Assembly (NCBI RefSeq): GCF_001422445.1
Contig: NZ_LMNA01000001.1
Location: forward strand, 790,735-854,734
Source of the DNA: Pseudorhodoferax sp. Leaf274
GTDB taxonomy: Bacteria > Pseudomonadota > Gammaproteobacteria > Burkholderiales > Burkholderiaceae_C
Length of the DNA: 64,000 bases
Direction: 5' to 3'
The position numbers and the translations under genes were made by a program. Under the pieces are notes generated by a model. That model saw only the letters and a list, made by a program, of their open reading frames with translations. It made no database searches and was not told the DNA's origin. This document shows, in pieces, positions 56,565 to 64,000 of the stretch (the first letter of the stretch is position 1; each line of letters opens with the position of its first letter).

Positions 56565-57293
56565 GTGCCCCCTACCGTTTCCAAGAAGCTCCCCGCCGCG
56601 CCGGCCGCGGCATTCCGCTCGCGCGCGGACGAGGTCTACGCGCAGCTCAAGCGCGACGTGGCCGACTTCCAGCTCGTGCCGGGCGACCGGTTCACCGAGA
56701 ACGAGATCAGCGAGCGCCTGGGGGTCTCGCGCACGCCGGTGCGCCAGGCGCTGTTCCGGCTGCAGCAGGAGGGCTTCGTCGAGGTGCTGTTCCGCTCGGG
56801 CTGGCGTGTGCTGCCCTTCGACTTCGACCAGTTCGAGCAGCTCTACGACCTGCGCATGGTGCTGGAGACCACGGCCATCCACCGTTTGTGCGAGGACGCG
56901 GTGCGCGTGGACCACGGGCTGCTCGACGCGCTGGCCGCGATCTGGCTGGTGCCGCCGGCCGAGCGCAGCAGCGGGATGGCCGAGGTCTCGCAGTGGGATG
57001 AGGCCTTCCACTGCCAGATCGTGGCGGCCGCCGGCAACGCCGAGATGGCGCGCGTGCACCGCGAGGTGACCGAACGCATCCGCATCATCCGCCGGCTCGA
57101 CTTCACGCAGCAGCTGCGCATCGACGCCACCTACGACGAGCACGCCAAGATCTTGAAGGCCGTGCAGCGCAAGCGCGGCGACCAGGCCGCGATGCTGATG
57201 CGCGCCCACATCGAGACCAGCCAGGCCGAGGTGCGCAAGATCACGCTGCACCAGGTGCACCTGGCGCGGCAGGGCGGCTACGGGCCGCGCTGA
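56565..57293 (+). CDS. GntR-family regulator (FCD subfamily)
   Basis: From GTG 56565 the 242-residue protein has a GntR winged helix (ADEVYAQLKRDVADFQLVPGDRFTENEISERLGVSRTPVRQALFRLQQEGFV, about 21-73) and an all-helical FCD effector domain with the metal-binding pattern WDEAFHCQIVAAAGN (about 144) and DEHAKILKA (about 190). It closes the biuret cluster in the same direction, 40 bases after the second cysteine hydrolase. It is a likely local repressor responding to a urea-polymer intermediate; the palindrome at 42204 is a candidate site. Confidence 0.92.
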   Translation: MPPTVSKKLPAAPAAAFRSRADEVYAQLKRDVADFQLVPGDRFTENEISERLGVSRTPVRQALFRLQQEGFVEVLFRSGWRVLPFDFDQFEQLYDLRMVLETTAIHRLCEDAVRVDHGLLDALAAIWLVPPAERSSGMAEVSQWDEAFHCQIVAAAGNAEMARVHREVTERIRIIRRLDFTQQLRIDATYDEHAKILKAVQRKRGDQAAMLMRAHIETSQAEVRKITLHQVHLARQGGYGPR

Positions 57294-59089
57294 GCGGGGC
57301 CGGCCGCCTGCGCCATGGCCACGCGGCCACGGCCTTCGCTCTTGGCGCGGTAGAGCATGGTGTCGGCGCGGTGCAGCAGGTCGCTCCAGCCCCGCTCGGG
57401 ATCGAGCCCCAGCGCGGTGCCCACGCTGGCGCCGATGTGTAGCGCCAGCGCGCCCACCTGGAACGGCTGGTGCGCCGCGTGCAGGATCTTGTCGGCCACC
57501 ACGCGCAAGGCATCGGCGTCCCGCACGCCCACCAGCAGCACCGCGAACTCGTCGCCGCCCATGCGCACCACTGCGTCGGTGGGGCGCACCAGGCCGCGCA
57601 GGCGCTCGGCAAAGCGCTGCAGCAGCTGGTCGCCGACCGGGTGGCCGTGCTGGTCGTTGACCGGTTTGAAGCGGTCCAGGTCGATGCACAGCAGGCCGAG
57701 TTGCGCGGTGTCGCCGTGTGCCTGCTGGAAGGCCAGCCAGTCCTGCAGGCCGGCGCGGTTCAGCAGGCCGGTCAGCGCGTCGCGTTGGGACAGGTTGAGC
57801 AGGCGCCGCGCTTCCTGGCGGTGCTGCGTGATGTCCTGGCCCACCGCGACGAAGCCGTCCAGCGCGCCGCTGTCCAACCGCAGCGGGATGTAGCTGATCG
57901 CCAGGTGCTGGCCGTGGTCGCGCTCGGGAAAGTGCAGCTCGAAGCTGACGGACTCGCCGGCCAGGGCCCTGGCGATCCATGGCCGCACGGGGTCGAACTC
58001 GGGCTGGCCGAGCAGCTCGTGCATGGTGTGGCCGATGATCTGTGCGCGCTGGCGGCCGTGCCAGCGCTCGAAGGCGCCGTTGACGAAGCGGTAGCGGCCG
58101 TCTGCATCGAGCACCGCGACGATGGCCGGGATCAGCTCGGCGACGGAGCGCAGCGTGGCGGTCTGGCGCAGCAGCGCGCGCTCGGTCTCGGCGCGCGCGG
58201 TGATGTCCACGCCGGTGGTGAACATGCCCAGCACGCGGCCGTCGGCACCGCGGTGCGGGATCAGCTGGCAGTCGATGCGGCGCACCCCGCCGTCGTCCTG
58301 GCCGTCGTCGAACTCGAAGCGCTGGGGCTGGCCGGCGAGGGCGGCGTCCACCCGCGCACCCACGGCGGGGTCGGGCGCGCGCTTGACCAGCATGCTCGGG
58401 CTCTGGCCCACGACCGCACCGGGCGGCAGGTCGAAGCGCTCGGCCTGGGCACGGTTGACGAACTGGTAGCGGCGCTGGTTGTCGATGTAGCCGATGCGCA
58501 CCGGCAGGCTGTCGGTGATCAGCCGCAGGAAGTCCTCGCGCTCGGCCAGGGCCTGCTCGTACCGCCCGCGCACCGCGAGCGCGCGGTCCAGCAGCTCGCG
58601 CCGCATCACCAGTGCCTGCACCGCGATGCGGCTGAGTTGCTCGAGCATGCGCGACTGCTCGGGCGTGAGCTGCTTGGCGTGGACGTCGAGCACGCACAGC
58701 GTGCCCACGCGGTCGCCATCGGGCAGCGCCAGCGGGGCGCCGGCGTAGAAGCGAATGTTGAGGTCGCCGGTGACCAGGGGGTTGTCCGCGAAGCGCGGGT
58801 CGTTGCGCGCGTCGGGCACCTGCATGACCGCGTCGTCCAGGATGGCGTGGGCGCAGAAGGCGACATCGCGCGGCGTCTCGCGCGCATCGCCAAGGCCGTA
58901 GTTGGCCTTGAACCATTGCCGTTCGGCATCGACCAGGGAGACCAGCCCGGCCGATGTGCCGCAGAACTCGGCGGCGGTGCGTGCCAGCGTGTCGAACAGC
59001 GGCTCGGGCTCGCTGTCGAGCACCAGCAGCGCGTGCAGCCGCTGCAATCGCTGCTCTTCGTTGTCGGGGAACGCGGCGGGCACGGTCAT
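57278..59089 (-). CDS. GAF-PAS-PAS-GGDEF diguanylate cyclase
   Basis: The soluble 603-residue protein has an N-terminal GAF domain (about 25-165, with FKANYGLGDARETPRDVAFCAHAIL), two PAS domains (about 185-300 and 312-425) and a GGDEF domain with GGDEF at 511-515 and the inhibitory RxxD site at Arg502/Asp505. It should synthesise cyclic di-GMP under control of ligands or redox state sensed by GAF/PAS. There is no membrane segment and no EAL domain. It is convergent with the GntR gene, and their 3' ends overlap by 16 bases. Confidence 0.92.
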   Translation of the reverse strand: MTVPAAFPDNEEQRLQRLHALLVLDSEPEPLFDTLARTAAEFCGTSAGLVSLVDAERQWFKANYGLGDARETPRDVAFCAHAILDDAVMQVPDARNDPRFADNPLVTGDLNIRFYAGAPLALPDGDRVGTLCVLDVHAKQLTPEQSRMLEQLSRIAVQALVMRRELLDRALAVRGRYEQALAEREDFLRLITDSLPVRIGYIDNQRRYQFVNRAQAERFDLPPGAVVGQSPSMLVKRAPDPAVGARVDAALAGQPQRFEFDDGQDDGGVRRIDCQLIPHRGADGRVLGMFTTGVDITARAETERALLRQTATLRSVAELIPAIVAVLDADGRYRFVNGAFERWHGRQRAQIIGHTMHELLGQPEFDPVRPWIARALAGESVSFELHFPERDHGQHLAISYIPLRLDSGALDGFVAVGQDITQHRQEARRLLNLSQRDALTGLLNRAGLQDWLAFQQAHGDTAQLGLLCIDLDRFKPVNDQHGHPVGDQLLQRFAERLRGLVRPTDAVVRMGGDEFAVLLVGVRDADALRVVADKILHAAHQPFQVGALALHIGASVGTALGLDPERGWSDLLHRADTMLYRAKSEGRGRVAMAQAAGPAQRGP

Positions 59090-59245
59090 CACGTGGGTCA
59101 CGGTCGGTGGGGCGTGGAGACGCGCCGACTTTAGCGTGCCCGCCGGGGATTGTCTCTCCGGTGCCAAAGGGCGCGGCCGGTCCCCGGCCCGGCCGTCGGC
59201 CCGCAACGGCGAAGTCAACGGCTGGAGTGCGCCGCCGCGCGGCCG

Positions 59246-60130
59246 CTACAGCGCCTGGATCTCGCGGGCCAGCAGCTCCTGCAGCACCTGCACCCGCATC
59301 GGCTGCCGGCGCCGCCGCGGGTACACGAGGTAGGCGTCCTGCGCCGGCCCGCTCCACTGCGGCAGCAGGCGCACGAGTTCCCCGCGCGCGATCAGGTCCT
59401 TGACCATCCAGCAGGGCTGGAATGCTATGCCCGCGCCGGCGCGCACCGCGTCCAGCAACGCCGCCGCATGGTTGATGCGGTAGCGCGTGGTGATCGGCAG
59501 CTCTACCGGGCCTTCGGCGCTGCGCAGGGTCACCACGTCGTCCGTCCATCCCGGGTAGCGCAGGAACGCGTGGCGGGCCAGGTCCTCCAGCGCCTGCGGC
59601 CGGCCGTGGCGTTGCACGTAGGCGGGCGAGGCGACGATGTAGCGCGGCCAGGTCGCCAACTGGCGCGCGACCAGGTCGGGCGGCAGCACGCCGCCGATGC
59701 GCACGGTCAGGTCGAAGCGTTCCTCGACGGGGTCGACGAAGCGGTCCTCCAGCATCAGGTCGATCTGCAGCTCGGGGTACTGCTGCAGCGCGCGCAGCAT
59801 GAGCGGATGGAGCTTGAGCTCGCCCAGCGCCACCGGCGCGGCGATGCGCACCAGCCCGCGCGGCTCGCGGGTGCGCTGGTCGAGGTCGGTGACCGCCTCC
59901 TCGTAGTCCTCCAGCAGGCGCCGCGCACTCTCGGCGAAGCGCAGGCCCTCGTCGGTGAGCACCATGCGCGCGGGGCCGCGCTCCAGCAGGCGCACGCCGA
60001 GCGACGCCTCCAGCGCCGCGATCAGCTTGCTCACGGTGGGCTGGGTGGTGGCGAGCGAACGCGCCGCCGCCGACAGGCTGCCCAGCTCGGCCGCGCGCAC
60101 GAACACCTGCATCGCGCGCAGTCGGTCCAT
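59246..60130 (-). CDS. LysR-family transcriptional regulator
   Basis: The 294-residue protein begins MDRLRAMQVFVRAAELGSLSAAARSL with the LysR helix-turn-helix at residues 15-50 and a substrate-binding domain from about 90. It is divergent from the SGNH esterase gene with a T-N11-A dyad in the 77-bp gap. I infer control of that gene. Confidence 0.92.
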   Translation of the reverse strand: MDRLRAMQVFVRAAELGSLSAAARSLATTQPTVSKLIAALEASLGVRLLERGPARMVLTDEGLRFAESARRLLEDYEEAVTDLDQRTREPRGLVRIAAPVALGELKLHPLMLRALQQYPELQIDLMLEDRFVDPVEERFDLTVRIGGVLPPDLVARQLATWPRYIVASPAYVQRHGRPQALEDLARHAFLRYPGWTDDVVTLRSAEGPVELPITTRYRINHAAALLDAVRAGAGIAFQPCWMVKDLIARGELVRLLPQWSGPAQDAYLVYPRRRRQPMRVQVLQELLAREIQAL

Positions 60131-60132
60131 GG

Positions 60133-60149
60133 CATTCCAGTTTCGAATG
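60133..60149. promoter_or_regulatory. LysR-type box CATTC-N7-GAATG
   Basis: CATTC (60133-60137) and GAATG (60145-60149) form a perfect 5-bp inverted repeat containing the T-N11-A pattern (ATTC-N7-GAAT). It lies immediately before the LysR start in the divergent gap to the esterase. Confidence 0.5.
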
Positions 60150-60207
60150 GAGAGGCTTCCACTTTGCCATCTTCTGCGTGCAAACGGAATGGACCACAGT
60201 GCCAGGC

Positions 60208-61461
60208 ATGCAACATCGAACCCGGACCTGTCTTGCCATCCTGCTGGCGGCGTTGTCGATGACGACGAACGCCGCACCACCGCCCGCGCCGGAGCACTGG
60301 CAGCCGACCTGGTTCTCCGCCGCCCAGCCCGTGTGGGACGACGGCTGGGTGCTGCCGCTCGGGATGCCGACCACGCTGCGCGACGTGACCTTGCGGCAGC
60401 CGCTGCGCAGCAGCCTGGGCGGCAGGCGGCTGCGGATCGTCGTCAGCAACGCATACGGCAGCACGCCGCTGGTGTTGGGCGCCATGGCGCTGCGCAAGGC
60501 GGATGCCCCGCTTGCACGGGCGGTGCGCTTCCAGGGGCAGGACGGCGTCGTGGTGGCGCCCGGAGCGCAGGCCGTCAGCGACCCGCTCGCTCTGCCCATC
60601 GGCGCTGGCGAGCGGCTGGAGGTCGACCTGCATCTGCCCGAAGCCACGACGACCGCGGGCTTCCACTGGGACGCGCAGGAGCAGACGCTGATCCTCCAGG
60701 GCAACGCCGTGGGGCGCCGCGAGGCCACCGTGCTGCAGGCCGTGACCACCCGCGCCTTCGTGTCCGGGCTCTGGGTGGACAGCGCGCGCCCGCCGGCGAC
60801 GGTGGTCGCGATCGGCGACTCCATCACCGACGGCAACGGCTCCAGCCCCGGGCTGGACCAGCGCTGGCCGGACCACCTCGCGCGCCGGCTCGCCCCGCGC
60901 GGCATCGCCGTGCTCAACGCCGGCATCGCCGGCAACCGCCTGCTGCGTGGCGGCTGGGGCGAGAGCGCGCTCGCGCGCTTCGAGCGCGACGTGCTGGGCC
61001 ACCCTGGCGTGCGCGCGGTCGTCGTGCTGCTCGGCACCAACGACATCGGCTTCCCGGGCGGCCCGTTTGCGCCGGCGGAGCCGCCGGCCACGCTGGACGA
61101 ACTGACGCGGGCCTTGCGGCAGCTCGTCGCGCAAGCGCACGTGCGTGGCGTGCGCGTGGTCGCCGGCACCGTGCCGCCCTTCGAGCGCGCGCTCGAGGGC
61201 ACGCCGCTGCAGGGCCACTACAGCCCGCGGAAGGAGGCGCTGCGCCAGGCGCTGAACGCCTGGATCCGCAACGCGGGCGCCTTCGATGCGGTGGCCGACT
61301 TCGACGCCGTGCTGCGCGACCCCGCACACCCCGCGCGGCTCGCTCCGGCGCTCGACTCGGGCGACCACCTGCATCCGGGCGATGCCGGCTACCGGCGCAT
61401 GGCCGAAGCGATCGACCTGGATGCCCCGCTGGGGGCGCCGGCAGGCGGGGCCAGGCCATGA
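60208..61461 (+). CDS. Secreted SGNH/GDSL-type esterase
   Basis: The 417-residue protein has a signal peptide ending TNAAP, an N-terminal beta domain (about 25-190), and an SGNH hydrolase domain with the nucleophile in VVAIGDSITDG (Ser about 210), oxyanion Gly/Asn in NAGIAGNRLL and LLGTNDIG, and the Asp-x-x-His pair in SGDHLHPGDAGY near 390. It matches secreted rhamnogalacturonan-acetylesterase-like and other GDSL lipases that de-esterify polysaccharides. The start could be GTG 60199 or 60178. The pectate lyase at 11.8-13.8 kb would be a functional partner, though far away. Confidence 0.9.
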   Translation: MQHRTRTCLAILLAALSMTTNAAPPPAPEHWQPTWFSAAQPVWDDGWVLPLGMPTTLRDVTLRQPLRSSLGGRRLRIVVSNAYGSTPLVLGAMALRKADAPLARAVRFQGQDGVVVAPGAQAVSDPLALPIGAGERLEVDLHLPEATTTAGFHWDAQEQTLILQGNAVGRREATVLQAVTTRAFVSGLWVDSARPPATVVAIGDSITDGNGSSPGLDQRWPDHLARRLAPRGIAVLNAGIAGNRLLRGGWGESALARFERDVLGHPGVRAVVVLLGTNDIGFPGGPFAPAEPPATLDELTRALRQLVAQAHVRGVRVVAGTVPPFERALEGTPLQGHYSPRKEALRQALNAWIRNAGAFDAVADFDAVLRDPAHPARLAPALDSGDHLHPGDAGYRRMAEAIDLDAPLGAPAGGARP

Positions 61462-61521
61462 GCAGCACGCCACGCGCTGCCCTGCCGTTGCCGCTGCGCT
61501 GGTGGCGGCGCAGCGGCGCAG

Positions 61522-61698
61522 CGGCGCTCCGCGGCCATCGCGCCGATGTTCAGCGGGTTGAAGCTGGCCAACGTGCTCGGCGGCTGGGCCGCCGACCGCT
61601 GGCCGGCATGTTCGATGTTCGCCATCCTCGCGGCGCTGGTGGCGGTCGAGGTGGCGCTGCACTTCAGCCTGCGGGTGCCCGCGCTCGTGGTCGCCTGA
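61522..61698 (+). pseudogene. C-terminal remnant of a membrane transporter
   Basis: In frame with ATG 61546, this stretch encodes RSAAIAPMFSGLKLANVLGG, then AADRWPACSMFAILAALVAVEVALHFSLRVP and a stop: an amphipathic loop and one hydrophobic helix, like the C-terminal end of a major-facilitator transporter. No start, ribosome site or upstream membrane segments exist, and the ATG at the esterase end opens another frame. It looks like the relic of a deleted gene. The family guess is weak because only about 60 residues remain. Confidence 0.45.
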
Positions 61699-61753
61699 AG
61701 CGTCTGCGCTCAGCGATGGATGGATGGCGTTGGCCGTCCCGGGTCTCGCCTGC

Positions 61754-62545
61754 TCACAGCGTGAAGTCGTAGTCGATGGTCAGCGGCGCGTGGTCGGAAA
61801 AGCGCTGGTCCTTGAAGACCGCGGCGCCGCGCGCGTGCGCGGCCAGTGCCGGCGTGGCCAGGTGGTAGTCCAGCCGCCACCCGACGTTGTTGGCCCAGGC
61901 CTGGCCGCGGTTGCTCCACCACGTGTAGCACTCGCTGGTGGTCTCGGGGTGCAGGCGGCGGTACACGTCGACCAGGCCGGTCTCCGACAGCAGCTTGGTC
62001 ATCCAGGCGCGTTCCTCGGGAAGGAAGCCGCTGTTCTTCTGGTTGCTGCGCCAGTTCTTGAGGTCGATCTGCTGGTGGGCGATGTTGATGTCGCCGCACA
62101 GGACGAACTCGCGCTCGCGCTTGAGCGCCACGAGGTAGGGGTCGAACAGGTCCAGGAAGCGGAACTTGGCGGCCTGGCGTTCCTCGCCCGAGGAGCCGCT
62201 GGGGAAGTAGCAGCTGATCACCGACAGCTTGCGGCTGGGCGTGTCGAAGCGCAGCTCGATGTAGCGGCCTTCGTCGTCGAACTCGGGCGCACCGAAACCG
62301 ATCCGTACGTCGCTCGGCACATGCCGGCTGTAGATCCCCACGCCGGAGTAGCCCTTCTTCTGCGCGAAGTGGAAGTAGCCTTGCAGCCCGGCCAGTTGCT
62401 CGAACCGGCCTTGCACGTCGGGCAGCTGGGCCTTGACCTCCTGCACACAAATACAATCCGGGCCCGTTGCCGAGATCCAGGCTTCAACGCCCTTGGTCGT
62501 GGCGGAACGGATGCCGTTGAGATTCAGGCTGGTCAACTTGAACAA
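61754..62545 (-). CDS. xthA: Exodeoxyribonuclease III
   Basis: The enzyme of about 263 residues has the AP-endonuclease/ExoIII motifs [12 protein letters not shown] (residues 4-15), VQEVKAQ (catalytic Glu about 35), [15 protein letters not shown] (about 150-164), and the C-terminal WRLDYHL and SDHAPL with the catalytic His. It repairs abasic sites and degrades 3' ends. I prefer TTG 62545 ([11 protein letters not shown], with GGGAGC upstream). ATG 62557 would share bases with the divergent pyrE start. It sits next to pyrE, as in other Burkholderiales. Confidence 0.95.
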   Translation of the reverse strand: MFKLTSLNLNGIRSATTKGVEAWISATGPDCICVQEVKAQLPDVQGRFEQLAGLQGYFHFAQKKGYSGVGIYSRHVPSDVRIGFGAPEFDDEGRYIELRFDTPSRKLSVISCYFPSGSSGEERQAAKFRFLDLFDPYLVALKREREFVLCGDINIAHQQIDLKNWRSNQKNSGFLPEERAWMTKLLSETGLVDVYRRLHPETTSECYTWWSNRGQAWANNVGWRLDYHLATPALAAHARGAAVFKDQRFSDHAPLTIDYDFTL

Positions 62546-62555
62546 GGAAGCTCCC

Positions 62556-63272
62556 ATGGTGGAACAAAGCGCCGGCGCGAAGGGCGCCGGCCAGAACGAT
62601 CGACTGGCCCAGGACTTCGTGCGCTTCGCGGTCGAGGCCGGGGTGCTGCGCTTCGGGGAGTTCAAGACCAAGGCGGGCCGCATGAGCCCGTACTTCTTCA
62701 ACGCGGGCCTGTTCGACGATGGCGCCAAGCTGGCCCGGCTCGCGCAATTTTATGCGTCGGCCCTGGAGGCCAGCGGCACCGAGTTCGACATGGTGTTCGG
62801 CCCCGCCTACAAGGGCATCCCGCTGGCGGCGGCGCTGGCGGTGGAGTTCGCGCGGCGCGGCCGCAACCTGCCGTTCGCCTACAACCGCAAGGAAGCCAAG
62901 GACCACGGCGAGGGCGGCACGCTGGTCGGCGCGCCGCTCAAGGGCCGCGTGCTGGTGGTGGACGACGTGATGTCGGCCGGCACCGCGGTGCGCGAGTCCA
63001 TCGCCATGATCCGTGCCGCCGGTGCCACGCCGCATGCCGTGGTGATCGCGCTGGACCGCCAGGAGATGGCGACCGAGGACGGCCGCGACGTGCCGCACAG
63101 CGCCGTGCAGTACGTGCGGCGCCAGCTGGGCCTGCAGGTCTGCGCCATCGCCCGCCTGGAAGACCTGCTGCAGTACCTGGCCGATGGCAGCCAGGCCGCG
63201 CTGGCCGAGCACCATGGCCGCGTGCTGGCCTACCGGCAGCGCTACGGCGTGCAGGAAGGCGCCGGCCAGTGA
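62556..63272 (+). CDS. pyrE: Orotate phosphoribosyltransferase
   Basis: The 238-residue enzyme has [33 protein letters not shown] (about 23-55), [15 protein letters not shown] (about 86) and the PRPP loop [17 protein letters not shown] (about 131-147). It makes orotidine 5'-phosphate from orotate and PRPP in pyrimidine synthesis. AAGGAAG lies five bases before ATG 62556. Its first bases overlap the 5' region of divergent xthA, so its promoter must lie inside or over the xthA start. Confidence 0.96.
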   Translation: MVEQSAGAKGAGQNDRLAQDFVRFAVEAGVLRFGEFKTKAGRMSPYFFNAGLFDDGAKLARLAQFYASALEASGTEFDMVFGPAYKGIPLAAALAVEFARRGRNLPFAYNRKEAKDHGEGGTLVGAPLKGRVLVVDDVMSAGTAVRESIAMIRAAGATPHAVVIALDRQEMATEDGRDVPHSAVQYVRRQLGLQVCAIARLEDLLQYLADGSQAALAEHHGRVLAYRQRYGVQEGAGQ

Positions 63273-63901
63273 GGCTGGTGCACGTCTGCGCCCTGTGGGG
63301 TGCCCTGGCCGGCCTGGCGCAGGCGCAGGGCATCTACACCTGCGTGGACGGGCAGGGCCGGCGCATCACTTCCGACCGGCCGATCAAGGAATGCATCGAC
63401 CGCGCGCAGAAGGAACTCAATCCCAGCGGCAGCGTGCGGCGCGAGGTCGGCCCGTCGTTGACGGCCAGCGAGCGCGCGCAGATCGAGGCGCGCGAGCGCA
63501 AGGCGGCCGAGGAGCAGGCCCGCGCCAACGAGGAGACGCGCCGCAGCCGCGCCATGCTGTCGCGCTACCGCGACCAGGCGGCGCACGACCGGGCGCGCGC
63601 CGAGGCGCTGGCTTCCGTCGACGGGGTGCTGGCGCTGGCCCAGCAGCGCATGCAGGCGCTGGCCCAGCAGCGCCAGCTGCTGGACCGCGAGCTGGAGTTC
63701 TACCCGAACGTGCAGCCCGAGAAGCTGCCGCCCAAGCTGCGCAGCCTGCTCGACGAGCACCGGGCCAGCGTGGCCGCGCAGCAGCGCGTGATCGCCGAGC
63801 AGGAGGCCGAGCGCAAGCGCGTGAACGACCGCTACGACGACGAGCTGGCCCGCCTGCGCCAGCTGTGGGCCGAGCAGACGCTGCCCGGCCGGCCGCGCTG
63901 A
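63269..63901 (+). CDS. DUF4124-type periplasmic protein with coiled coil
   Basis: From a GTG overlapping the pyrE stop (GTGA), the 210-residue protein has a signal peptide (ending AQAQG). A short DUF4124 segment follows ([25 protein letters not shown], about 21-45) with two Cys that probably form a disulfide. The rest is a long charged helical region rich in Glu, Arg and Gln, likely a coiled coil. The function is unknown. The same gene order (pyrE, DUF4124, gatB) points to a conserved Comamonadaceae arrangement. Confidence 0.85.
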   Translation: MRLVHVCALWGALAGLAQAQGIYTCVDGQGRRITSDRPIKECIDRAQKELNPSGSVRREVGPSLTASERAQIEARERKAAEEQARANEETRRSRAMLSRYRDQAAHDRARAEALASVDGVLALAQQRMQALAQQRQLLDRELEFYPNVQPEKLPPKLRSLLDEHRASVAAQQRVIAEQEAERKRVNDRYDDELARLRQLWAEQTLPGRPR

Positions 63902-63916
63902 GCGCGGCCCGGGCCT

Positions 63917-64000
63917 TCAGCCCTCCAGCTTCTTGCGCAGCAGCGCGTTGACCTGGGCCGGGTTGGCCTTGCCCTTGCTCGCCTTCATGGCCTGGCCGAC
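63917..64000 (-). CDS. gatB: Aspartyl/glutamyl-tRNA amidotransferase subunit B, 3' end
   Basis: The last 27 codons of a minus-strand gene run to the window edge. The translation reads VGQAMKASKGKANPAQVNAL followed by LRKKLEG, the characteristic end of the GatB YqeY-like tail that binds tRNA. The rest lies outside. GatB works with GatA and GatC to make Gln-tRNA and Asn-tRNA by amidation. Confidence 0.9.
   Translation of the reverse strand, partial: VGQAMKASKGKANPAQVNALLRKKLEG

Noticed and set aside
42214-57293. An s-triazine (atrazine/cyanuric acid) degradation operon
   Set aside because: No triazine hydrolase or cyanuric acid hydrolase (AtzD) is in the window, and no plasmid or insertion-sequence context as in the atz plasmid was seen.
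56427-61202. 1591-codon open frame on the minus strand
   Set aside because: It runs antisense to the GntR and SGNH esterase genes and merges pieces of other frames of the GGDEF and LysR genes. Its Arg/Ala/Pro-rich low-complexity translation is typical of a shadow frame in 70% GC DNA.

Overview
The window looks like a chromosomal stretch from a high-GC betaproteobacterium, most likely Comamonadaceae (Variovorax/Acidovorax relatives). The signs are roughly 70% GC with strong G/C at third codon positions, several orphan TctC (Bug) binding proteins, many LysR regulators, and the housekeeping run xth / pyrE / DUF4124 / gatB at the right edge. No rRNA, tRNA, CRISPR array, complete insertion sequence or prophage was seen.

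Left part (1-16.8 kb): a 5'-truncated glutamate-synthase-like FMN protein, a thioesterase, and a LysR-controlled CoA-acid operon (acyl-CoA dehydrogenase, TctC protein, hotdog thioesterase, CoA transferase). Then come a Tat-type large catalase, a PL10-like pectate lyase lipoprotein, a pyridoxamine-oxidase-fold protein with a divergent LysR regulator, and a diguanylate cyclase.

Envelope region (17.5-27.7 kb, minus strand): creB-creC, then a VIT/VWA protein with a PEP-CTERM tail, an exosortase, an EpsI-like protein and a GT51 peptidoglycan transglycosylase, all tightly coupled. Upstream of the VIT/VWA gene is a perfect match to the known CreB tag (TTCAC-N6-TTCAC), so a cell-wall-stress two-component system probably controls a dedicated protein-sorting cassette. 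Just upstream lies a 968-residue protein joining a peptidoglycan-binding domain, a GH19-type hydrolase, a papain-like protease and an alpha/beta hydrolase.

Middle (27.8-41 kb): RidA, an Lrp regulator divergent from a cysteine desulfurase-rhodanese fusion, a TctC / flavin monooxygenase / CMD-AhpD fusion / GcvH-like operon, and an opposed operon with a TRAP transporter, cupin, DUF1445, DUF2848 and an amidase.

Nitrogen cluster (41.2-57.3 kb): LysR, then allophanate hydrolase (atzF), an NMT1-type ABC transporter, atzG-atzE (carboxybiuret hydrolase), atzH (1,3-dicarboxyurea deaminase), a BMP/nucleoside-type ABC transporter, an AmiF-like formamidase, biuret hydrolase (biuH), a second BiuH-like cysteine hydrolase that is a good candidate for triuret hydrolase (trtA), and a GntR regulator. 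Together these could take triuret, carboxybiuret and biuret completely to ammonia and CO2. No cyanuric acid hydrolase is present, so AtzEG here may serve triuret rather than s-triazines. A 213-bp nested palindrome separates atzE from atzH.

Right end (57.3-64 kb): a GAF/PAS/GGDEF protein, a LysR divergent from an SGNH esterase, a transporter remnant, then exodeoxyribonuclease III, pyrE, a DUF4124 protein and the 3' end of gatB.
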